Shown piece after piece: positions 53,215 through 64,000 of a stretch of DNA of 64,000 bases (the first letter of the stretch is position 1; the number at the start of each line of letters is the position of its first letter). Source of the stretch: Argopecten irradians (lineage: Eukaryota; Mollusca; Bivalvia; Pectinida; Pectinidae); NCBI RefSeq assembly GCF_041381155.1, contig NC_091144.1, forward strand, positions 1,984,001-2,048,000, in the 5' to 3' direction. The notes beneath the pieces are model-generated. The model worked only from the letters and a program-made list of their open reading frames with translations. It did no database searches and had not been told where the DNA came from. A program made the translations under genes and the position numbers.

Positions 53215-56200
53215 TTCTGGCTCCACTAATATACACGTCAGGTGGTCATTACACACAACACTCTGTCATACTGACGGCTCCACTAATATACACGTCAGGT
53301 GGTTTTATACACACAACACTGTGTCATATTGACGGCTCCACTAATATACACGTCAGGTGGTCATACACAAACAACACTGTGTCATACTGACGGCTCCACT
53401 AATATACACGTCAGGTGGTCATACAAAACACTGTGTCATACATGACGGCTCCACTAATATACACGTCAGGTGGTCATACAAACAACACTGTGTCATACTG
53501 ACGTTTCCACTAATATACACGTCAGGAGGTCATTTACACAACACTGTGTTATACTGACGGCTCCACTAATATACACGTCAGGTGGTCATACACACAACAC
53601 TGTGTCATATTGACGGCTCCACTAATATACACGTCAGGTGGTCATACAAACAACACTGTGTCATACTGACGGCTCCACTAATATACACGTCAGGTGGTCA
53701 TACAAACAACACTGTGTCATACTGACGGCTCCACTAATATACACGTCAGGTGGTCATACACACAACACTGTGTCATACTGACGGCTCCACTAATATACAC
53801 GTCAGGTGGTCATACACACAACACTGTGTCATACTGACGGCTCCACTAATATACACGTCAGGTGGTCATACAAACAACACTGTGTCATACTGACGGCTCC
53901 ACTAATATACACGTCAGGAGGTCATTTACACAACACTGTGTTATACTGACGTCTCCACTAATATAACACGTCAGGTGGTCATACATACAACACTGTGTCA
54001 TACTGACGGCTCCACTAATATACACGTCAGATGGTCATACACACAACACTGTGTCATACTGACGACTCCACTAATATACACGTCAGGTGGTCATACACAC
54101 AACACTGTGTCATATTGACGGCTCCACTAATATACACGTCAGGTGGTCATACACACAACACTGTGTCATATTGACGGCTCCACTAATATACACGTCAGGT
54201 GGTCATACATACAACACTGTGTCATACTGACGGCTCCACTAATATACACGTCAGGTGGTCATACACACAACACTGTGTCATACTGACGACTCCACTAATA
54301 TACACGTCAGGTGGTCATACACACAACACTGTGTCATATTGACGGCTCCACTAATATACACGTCAGGTGGTCATACACACAACACTGTGTCATACTGACG
54401 GCTCCACTAATATACACGTCAGGTGGTCATACACACAACACTGTGTCATATTGACGGCTCCACTAATATACACGTCAGGTGGTCATACACACAACACTGT
54501 GTCATATTGACGGCTCCACTAATATACACGTCAGGTAGGTCATACAAACAGCACTGTGTCATACTGACGGCTCCACTAATATACACGTCAGGTGGTCATA
54601 CACACAACACTGTGTCATATTGACGGCTCCACTAATATACACGTCAGGTGGTCATACAAACAACACTGTGTCATACTGACGGCTCCACTAACATACACGT
54701 CAGGTGGGTCATACACACAACACAGTGTCATACTGACGGCTCCACTAATATACACGTCAGGTGGTCATACAAACAACACTGTGTCATACTGACGGCTCCA
54801 CTAATATACACGTCAGGTGGTCGTACACACAACACTGTGTCATACTGACGGGCTCCACTAATATACACGTCAGGTGGTCATACACACAACACTGTGTCAT
54901 ATTGACGGCTCCACTAATATACACGTCAGGTGGTCATACACACAACACTGTGTCATATTGACGGCTCCACTAATATACACGTCAGGTGGTCATACACACA
55001 ACACTGTGTCATACTGACGGCTCCACTAATATACACGTCAGGAGGTCATACACACAACACTGTGTCATATTGACGGCTCCACTAATATACACGTCAGGTG
55101 GTCATACACACAACACTGTGTCATATTGACGGCTCCACTAATATACACGTCAGGTGGTCATACACACAACACTGTGTCATACTGACGACTCCACTAATAT
55201 ACACGTCAGGTGGTCATACACACAACACTGTGTCATACTGACGGCTCCACTAATATTACACGTCAGGTGGTCAAACACACAACACTGTGTCATACTGACG
55301 GCTCCACTAACATACACGTCAGTTGGCCATACATACAACACTGTGTCATATTGACGGCTCCACTAATATACACGTCAGGTGGTCATACACCACAACACTG
55401 TGTCATACTGACGACTCCACTAATATACACGTCAGGTGGTCATACATACAACACTGTGTCATAGTGACGACTCCACTAATATACACGTCATGTAGTCATA
55501 CACACAACACTGTGTCATACTGACTGCTCCACTTATATACACGTCAAGTGGCCATACATACAACACTGTGTCATATTAACGGCTCCACTAATATACACGT
55601 CAGGTGGTCATACACACAACACTGTGTCATACTGACGGCTCCACTAATATACACGTCAGGTGGTCATACACACAACACTGTGTCATATTGACGGCTCCAC
55701 TAATATACACGTCAGGTGGTCATACACACAACACTGTGTCATACTGACGACTCCACTAATATACACGTCAGGAGGTCGTACACACAACACTGTGTCATAA
55801 TGACGACTCCACTAATATACACGTCAGGAGGTCGTACACACAACACTGTGTCATACTGACGACTCCACTAATATACACGTGAGGTGGTCATACACACAAC
55901 ACTGTGTCATAGTGACGACTCCACTAATATACACGTCATGTAGTCATACACACAACACTGTGTCATACTGACGACTCCACTAATATACACGTCAGATGGC
56001 CATACAGTACATACAACACTGTGTCATACTGACGACTCCACTAATATACACGTCAGTAGGTCATACACACAACACTGTGTCATATTGACGGCTCCACTAA
56101 TATACACGTCAGGTGGTCATACACACAACACTGTTTTATACTGACGGCTCCACTAATATACACGTCAGGAGGTCATACACACAACACTGTGTCATAGTGA

Positions 56201-57966
56201 CGACTCCACTAATATACACGTCAGGAGGTCGTACACACAACACTGTGTCATACTGACGACTCCACTAATAAACACGTCAGATTGCCATACAGTACATACA
56301 ACACTGTGTCATACTGACGACTCCACTAATATACACGTCAGGTGGTCATACACACAACACTGTGTCATATTGACGGCTCCACTAATATACACGTCAGGTG
56401 GTCATACATACAACACTGTGTCATACTGACGGCTCCACTAATATACACGTCAGGTGGTCATACACACAACACTGTGTCATAGTGACGACTCCACTAATAT
56501 ACACGTCAGGAGGTCATACATACAACACTGTGTCATACTCACGACTCCACTAATAAACACGTCAGGTGGTCATACACACAACACTGTGTCATACTGACGA
56601 CTCCACTAATATACACGTCAGGTGGTCATACATAGAACACTGTGTCATACTGACTGCTCCACTAATATACACGTCAGGTGGTCATACACACAACACTGTG
56701 TCATACTGACTGCTCCACTAATATACACGTCAGGTGGTCATACATACAACACTCTGTGTCATATTGACGACTCCACTAATATACACGTCATGTAGTCATA
56801 CACTCAACACTGTGTCATACTGACTGCTCCACTAATATACACGTCAGGTGGTCATACACACAACACTGTGTCATACTGACGGCTCCACTAATATACACGT
56901 CAGGTGGTCATACACACAACACTGTGTCATATTGACGGCTCCACTAATATACACGTCAGGTGGTCATACATACAACACTGTGTCATATTGACGGCTCCAC
57001 TAATATACACGTCAGGTGGTCATACACACAACACTGTGTCATATTGACGGCTCCACTAATATACACGTCAGGTGGTCATACACACAACACTGTGTCATAT
57101 TGACGGCTCCACTAATATACACGTCAGGTGGTCATACACACAACACTGTGTCATACTGACGACTCCACTAATATACACGTCAGGAGGTCGTACACACAAC
57201 ACTGTGTCATACTGACGACTCCACTAATATACACGTCAGGTGGTCATACATACAACACTGTGTCATACTGACTGCTCCACTAATTACACGTCAGGTGGTC
57301 ATACACACAACACTGTGTCATACTGACGACTCCACTAATATACACGTCAGGAGGTCATACACACAACACTGTGTCATATTGACGGCTCCACTAATATACA
57401 CGTGAGGTGGTCATACACACAACACTGTGTCATAGTGACGACTCCACTAATATACACGTCATGTAGTCATACACACAACACTGTGTCATACTGACGACTC
57501 CACTAATATACACGTCAGATGGCCATACAGTACATACAACACTGTGTCATACTGACGACTCCACTAATATACACGTCAGGAGGTCATACACACAACACTG
57601 TGTCATATTGACGGCTCCACTAATATACACGTCAGGAGGTCATACACACAACACTGTGTCATACTGACGGCTCCACTAATATACACGTCAGGAGGTCATA
57701 CACACAACACTGTGTCATACTGACGACTCCACTAATATACACGTCAGGAGGTCGTACACACAACACTGTGTCATACTGACGACTCCACTAATAAACACGT
57801 CAGATGGCCATACAGTACATACAACACTGTGTCATACTGACGACTCCACTAATATACACGTCAGGTGGTCATACACACAACACTGTGTCATACTGACGGC
57901 TCCACTAATATACACGTCAGGTGGTCATACATACAACACTGTGTCATACTGACGACTCCACTAAAT
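53215..57966. repeat. 56-bp minisatellite array, about 85 copies
   Basis: The unit is GGCTCCACTAATATACACGT, CAGGTGGTCATACACACAAC, ACTGTGTCATACTGAC (56 bp). Variants occur at fixed positions (GGCTCC or GACTCC; ACACAC, ACAAAC or ACATAC; ATACTG or ATATTG) and mix along the array. GACTCC variants dominate after about 55,700. Rare variants (CAGTACATAC insertion, AATAAACACG, CATGTAGTC) recur in the same order in two blocks. Every three units can give a 56-codon open frame by chance. Confidence 0.97.
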
Positions 57967-60756
57967 AAATACACTTTATTTCGGAATGGTGTAAAATGTA
58001 TATACAGTAACCTGTGTAAGACTTGGGATCTCTAAAGTTGTAAATTAAACCTATCCGTGTATTGAATAACACAGTTTGAGATTTTGTGTCATTTCTTAAG
58101 TCCGGTCATGCTTGCACTATTAGCGTACACTAGCTTAGTTGAAAACTTTTGAATTTATGAAACACTTTATCGCATACCTACAAAAACTATTTTGGGAGAA
58201 TTTTAACGGCAAAATTTGTTGTAAATATGCAATAGAGTCGGACATCTTGTTCCGCCGTCCTCAAATCCTAGCGTAACCACAAGGATCTGAGAATAAGCTA
58301 CAGTTCATTTCAATATGGACCAATCAAAGAGCCCATAGACCATGTTTACACGTTTAAGGGGTCTAGGTAAAAATCGTTAACTCACACTCTACAAAGTAAC
58401 GTATATATTGCGAAAGGTGGAAAGCTCCCCGACACACACAAAAAAAACCAAGAAAAATCTACCACGCCTACGCTTTAGCGGCCAAAAATCATTTTCCTAG
58501 GAAGTCTTAAGAAACAGATTTACTATCGTTGGAAAGAGCGATGCTTTTCTGTTTAAAATCGTATAAAATGGTCCATGGGCACTGTGTTGGGTGTACATTG
58601 ATATACACTTTAGCTAATTTAGATCAAAACTCTTGTGGGCGTAACTTCTTGGTTTCTTGATGTCTCTTCATCGTTTTTTGAAATTACGTTAGATTGAATT
58701 TCGTGCCCGTTAATAACCGATATTTATCTAATTGTCACTGTACACATGTACAGTACCTATGTCTGGCTATTAAACCCCAATGTATGATAATTCTCGATAT
58801 TAACATTGGCAGTTACATGTGGATTTTGGTGTACTAATTTCTTCAGAGTTCAAGAGGTCACAAAAACTGAGTTTAAGTCAATGTGAGGATTCGTTGAATA
58901 ACGTTAAAGTATTCTAAAACTGAAAAAGTATAAATATCTTTGTATATTTGGTTTATCGGTAGTCAGACACTGTCATTGTTTAATCGGTTGTTCATGACAA
59001 CACAAATCGAACCAAGTATTTCCCCCAAAATCATCAACTGTTTATCAAATAATATTCTTTTCTTATACAGACGTATCCGAACGCGTTTTGATAATTAAAC
59101 TTTAGCTTTTTTTCTTTATAACTGGAACGATAATGACTTGTGCCCGTGTATCACTAGTGCAATTAAGCATTCGTTGTCATATTATTGACATGCATCGGAT
59201 GTGTGTGACATAAATTGGTTGTTCTTACCATATTTATCATGGTGCGGGATATATTGTTAAAACACAGTCACGTGATATATATTTCTATTATGGTGTGTTA
59301 ATTCGCAACAAGTATTTATAAGTATATTTAAGTCCCTTGTGCGTGCTATTTGATATGCTTTTTTTTTAATTACAATAGCCGATGTATGCAAAACTGTTTA
59401 CTGTATATCAAGCGCATTACGGGATAAACTAGTGTACCCATTTCTAGTCTACTACAAAATGAAGATAGCATTACCAGAATTTGAAACTTTACTTGAAGCT
59501 TTCCTAAGTCGTCTTACCGCATACACGTTAAAAATTTTGTCTAATGAATTTATTCTAAAAATAGTACACAAATTGGTCCATTTTTTCATATCATTTTCTG
59601 AAAGAAAGAAATACCAAAACCGCTACACTCACTTTTGTTTTTTAACTTGTGTCTCAACCGTACACTATTGAAATTCAAAAACCGTTGCGACACTAGTGTG
59701 ATATCGAACACAAAATTGTTGTATTTCATAAGTAATTTCAAACATTATTGTAAACAAATTATATACCAATGGAAACTGGAAAGTCTAAAAATTTCCAATA
59801 TTGAATCACAATAAAACTATACCTCAATATAAGTCGGCAAATCGAAGCTGAACGAAAAAATTTAGCTGTGTTATCTGTCATGTGTGATATTCAAATGCAT
59901 TTTTTGAAATATAAGAAAACAGATATTAATATATTCTTTTGGTATGGTTGAAACTTATCATACTCTTCAGCAATCACTAACATACCATGAATCATGGTAA
60001 ATCATCCGTAACACCAGCAAATTAGTGATATCAAAGCACAGTACCGTGGGTCTTCATGTCGCCGAAGCGATACCGGAAATGGAATCACTTCGTTGCTCGT
60101 TCTAGTTGCACTTCATGAAGTTGTAATGTGAAATGAAGTGTAAATGGCCGTGGGGATTACTAGGTACGCTCCACAAACCAGTTTAATTATTATTAGTGGT
60201 ACATTCATTCATACCATGGCCGATTATGGGACACCAATTATGCCTACACAAATTTGTAATCTAGTGATACCATTATGCCGAGCTTTTTTTTTTTTTTTTT
60301 TAATTTGCCTAGGATTTTTGTAATTGTAAAATACTTTCTATATAGGCTTCTATCGGCCATCGGAACATTCAAGCATTAGGTAAATTTCAAGACTTCTTGC
60401 CTACCTTGCTGATTTTGATGTGATTCATATTGCAGCCTCTTCTAATATGCTGTATAATATTATACAAGTATTTTATGACAGTTTCCCCCAACATAATGTC
60501 TAGCTTTAACTTCTCATTGTTTACTATTCTAACGTTTCTAGTGATAGTATGTGTCTGATTTCGCACAAAAAAAAAAATGTTTTTGTCAGGGCAACATAAT
60601 GCATTCAATGACGTAAAAAAAACATCCCGGCACCATTCTCGCGTAGTCATGACATAATAGTTATTACAAACTTGATTTTTCCCATCCATCACATCAAATA
60701 AATGTGACAAACATTGACATCAGTCTATTTCTGTTGGCTATTGTACCACACTTCAG
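57967..60756. other. Single-copy DNA, no supported gene
   Basis: AT-rich. A 79-codon plus frame at 59,432 and a 107-codon minus frame at 60,387 lack domains, splice support and codon bias. A run of 18 T at 60,284-60,301 could be the poly(A) tail of a minus-strand retroposed fragment. Confidence 0.5.
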
Positions 60757-60902
60757 GTGTCGTCGGGAGCTGGATTATCAACAGGTGGGGCTGTCGGACT
60801 TCTATCATCGTCGGCTCCGTCATTATGACGTCATAGGACTGATAGCAAGTGCATTCATGACGTCATTAGAACTTATATTCCTCTCATTCGGCTTTATTGC
60901 AG
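60757..60902 (+). CDS. Candidate internal exon of a membrane protein
   Basis: A 146-bp open segment is bounded by acceptor CCACACTTCAG and donor GTAAGATT. It enters in phase 2 and leaves in phase 1. It encodes CRRELDYQQVGLSDFYHRRL, then a hydrophobic stretch DVIGLIASAFMTSLELIFL continuing to FGFIAG, long enough for one membrane span. A polar positively charged segment followed by a membrane span suggests a multi-pass protein such as a tetraspan type, but no family can be named. No partner exon was identified. GC content is higher than in the surroundings. Confidence 0.4.
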
Positions 60903-61651
60903 GTAAGATTATCAATGTATTCTTGATAAAATTTCAAAAAACAGAAGCGTTTACAAATTTTTCATTGATATCTATCTCCTAATAGCTTGATCACCCTAAC
61001 TTTGTTCAGTTTCTAATACATAAGGGGGAATAATTACAGTAAATAGGGAGTATATATAGCTGTTCATGTCAGTTTTAGTCAAATTGTTGCACAATAAAAC
61101 AGTATTTGGCGTACCGCGTCTGTTTATGAGATACTTAAAAAATGATAATAATTAAACACGTAGGTTGTTGACAATAGCTATCTAGTAATTCTAAATTGTT
61201 TAAAAAAGTATTTGCCAATATTTCATAGCCTTTTTTTGCACAACATATATAAATAATGAGTACTGTTATAGATGCTCCATCCGCTGGACAAATGGTATTT
61301 TTTCACTATCAAAAAACAGTAGCAGAGACGATTTATGTATTTTCTTCAGTTAAAAAAGTTACTTAACTTTACACCATTTAATCACCTTTGAAAAGTTTTG
61401 AGCTTCTATACAAATTTTACTTCAAGTTAAAAAATCTATGAAAAATAATTAATTGCATCCCGAAACAATTCCGTGTCCAATACTATCCTATATGGAATGA
61501 AGCATGATTTGCGCATTGCACCAACGGGGCGAAATTAATTATTTTATATTATTTTTTGTGTTAATTAGACATATATATACACGTATTAAACACCAATTAT
61601 TGTTCAAAATGACGAATAATAACATTTAATGCTCTGTCGGCGGTGGAGCAT
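60903..61651. other. AT-rich single-copy DNA before the 55-bp array
   Basis: No gene or repeat is supported. It would be intronic if the preceding exon is real. Confidence 0.5.
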
Positions 61652-64000
61652 GTACATGATCACAGGACTGTCCTGGATGTACATGATGATGATAATGATG
61701 AAGATTGTACATGATCACAGGACTGTCCTGGATGTACATGATGATGATAATGATGAAGATTGTACATGATCACAGGACTGTCCTGGATGTACATGATGAT
61801 GATAATAATGAAGATTGTACATGATCACAGGACTGTCTGGATGTACATGATGATGATAATAATGATGAAGATTGTACATGATCACAGGATGATGTACATG
61901 ATGATGATAATGATGAAGATTGTACATGATCACAGGACTGTCCTGGATGTACATGATGATGATAATGATGAAGATTGTACATGATCACAGGACTGTCCTG
62001 GATGTACATGATGATGATAATGATGAAGATTGTACATGATCACAGGACTGTCCTGGATGTACATGATGATGATAATGATGAAGATTGTACATGATCACAG
62101 GACTGTCCTGGATGTACATGATGATGATAATGATGAAGATTGTACATGATCACAGGACTGTCCTGGATGTACATGATGATGATAATGATGAAGATTGTAC
62201 ATGATCACAGGACTGTCCTGGATGTACATGATGATGATAATGATGAAGATTGTACATGATCACAGGACTGTCCTGGATGTACATGATGATGATAATGATG
62301 AAGATTGTACATGATCACAGGACTGTCCTGGATGTACATGATGATGATAATGATGAAGATTGTACATGATCACAGGACTGTCCTGGATGTACATGATGAT
62401 GATAATAATGAAGATTGTACATGATCACAGGACTGTCCTGGATGTACATGATGATGATAATGATGAAGATTGTACATGATCACAGGACTGTTCCTGGATG
62501 TACATGATGATGATAATGATGAAGATTGTACATGATCACAGGACTGTCCTGGATGTACATGATGATGATAATGATGAAGATTGTACATGATCACAGGACT
62601 GTCCTGGATGTACATGATGATGATAATGATGAAGATTGTACATGATCACAGGACTGTCCTGGATGTACATGATGATGATAATGATGAAGATTGTACATGA
62701 TCACAGGACTGTCCTGGATGTACATGATGATGATAATGATGAAGATTGTACATGATCACAGGACTGTCCTGGATGTACATGATGATGATAATGATGAAGA
62801 TTGTACATGATCACAGGACTGTTCCTGGATGTACATGATGATGATAATGATGAAGATTGTACATGATCACAGGACTGTCCTGGATGTACATGATGATGAT
62901 AATGATGAAGATTGTACATGATCACAGGACTGTTCTGGATGTACATGATGATGATAATAATGATGATTGTACATGATCACAGGACTGTCCTGGATGTACA
63001 TGATGATGATAATAATGAAGATTGTACATGATCACAGGACTGTTCTGGATGTACATGATGATGATAATGATGAAGATTGTACATGATCACAGGACTGTCC
63101 TGGATGTACATGATGATGATAATAATGAAGATTGTACATGATCACAGGACTGTCCTGGATGTACATGATGATGATAATGATGAAGATTGTACATGATCAC
63201 AGGACTGTCCTGGATGTACATGATGATGATAATGATGAAGATTGTACATGATCACAGGACTGTCCTGGATGTACATGATGATGATAATGATGAAGATTGT
63301 ACATGATCACAGGACTGTCCTGGATGTACATGATGATGATAATGATGAAGATTGTACATGATCACAGGACTGTCCTGGATGTACATGATGATGATAATGA
63401 TGAAGATTGTACATGATCACAGGACTGTCCTGGATGTACATGATGATGATAATGATGAAGATTGTACATGATCACAGGACTGTCCTGGATGTACATGATG
63501 ATGATAATAATGAAGATTGTACATGATCACAGGACTGTCCTGGATGTACATGATGATGATAATAATGAAGATTGTACATGATCACAGGACTGTCCTGGAT
63601 GTACATGATGATGATAATAATGAAGATTGTACATGATCACAGGACTGTTCTGGATGTACATGATGATGATAATGATGAAGATTGTACATGATCACAGGAC
63701 TGTCCTGGATGTACATGATGATGATGATAATGATGAAGATTGTACATGATCACAGGACTGTCCTGGATGTACATGATGATGATAATGATGAAGATTGTAC
63801 ATGATCACAGGACTGTCCTGGATGTACATGATGATGATAATGATGAAGATTGTACATGATCACAGGACTGTCCTGGATGTACATGATGATGATAATAATG
63901 AAGATTGTACATGATCACAGGACTGTCCTGGATGTACATGATGATGATAATGATGAAGATTGTACATGATCACAGGACTGTCCTGGATGTACATGATGAT
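61652..64000. repeat. 55-bp minisatellite array, about 43 copies, running off the window
   Basis: The unit is GTACATGATCACAGGACTGT, CCTGGATGTACATGATGATG, ATAATGATGAAGATT (55 bp). Copies are very uniform. Variation is mainly AATGATG/AATAATG in the GAT-rich part, occasional CTGTTCTGG, and a few indels (one shortened unit at about 61,885). Each unit contains an interrupted inverted repeat. Minus-strand frames are open and His-rich (YNLHHYHHHVHP) but are artefacts of the repeat. Confidence 0.97.

Noticed and set aside
53215-53260. Start of the 56-bp array as part of the Gypsy element
   Set aside because: The proposed LTR start lies at about 52,868, and single-copy DNA separates the two.
54423-55523. 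66-84-codon frames in the 56-bp array
   Set aside because: They are products of three-unit periodicity (168 bp) without any protein feature.
59432-59671. 79-codon plus-strand frame
   Set aside because: The composition matches AT-rich background, and no splice or domain evidence exists.
60107-60143. Hairpin TTGCACTTCAT/ATGAAGTGTAA as a microRNA precursor
   Set aside because: The stem is only about 11 bp with a large loop, too short for a miRNA precursor.
60387-60710. 107-codon minus-strand frame
   Set aside because: It has no domain or signal, contains homopolymer-encoded runs and overlaps no splice-bounded segment.
61715-62946. His-rich minus-strand frames (YNLHHYHHHVHP) as a metal-binding protein
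   Set aside because: They are repeated translations of the GAT-rich 55-bp unit. The frames end at each irregular unit.

Overview
The window looks like nuclear DNA of a marine mollusc, most likely a bivalve. The grounds are the AT-rich background, very dense minisatellite arrays, a tRNA-derived SINE of a type I recall as common in molluscs, APE-type LINEs, BEL/Pao and Gypsy elements, and a secreted protein gene built from PAN/apple-like modules split by phase-1 introns. The species cannot be fixed from sequence alone. Nothing bacterial, and no CRISPR array, was seen.

Layout. 1-3,296: clean 63-bp tandem array. 3,297-~6,690: noisy ~30-bp array. ~6,690-21,957: long satellite with 46-bp and 33-bp units, ragged at its left end and near-perfect at its right end. 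21,958-24,024: single-copy AT-rich DNA with two SINE remnants. 24,025-28,836 (minus): a four-exon host gene encoding a signal peptide, a PAN/apple-like domain, a Thr-rich linker and a second PAN/apple-like domain; its 3.4-kb first intron holds a decayed LINE. 29,349-31,387: a 5'-truncated LINE (LINE-A) flanked by a perfect 18-bp target-site duplication. 31,388-43,799: a second, two-ORF LINE (LINE-B) split by a young BEL/Pao LTR retrotransposon (33,332-41,116). 43,800-47,170: non-coding DNA with a 78-bp triplicate, three inverted-repeat elements and a tRNA-like sequence. 47,180-52,868: a broken Gypsy element keeping only its 5' LTR. 53,073-53,207 (minus): a possible promoter and tiny first exon. 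53,215-57,966: 56-bp array. 57,967-61,651: single-copy DNA with one candidate plus-strand exon. 61,652-64,000: 55-bp array that runs off the window.

About 45 percent of the window is tandem array and about 30 percent is transposon. The one convincing host gene is the PAN/apple gene. I found no convincing new multi-gene system. The most informative observations are structural: the nested insertions with readable target duplications, the two-length satellite with a quality gradient, a 1,523-bp-spaced block duplication inside the 56-bp array, and a 55-bp minisatellite whose every unit can form a hairpin. The LTR elements are treated as fossils and described only by extent, parts, age and overall state.
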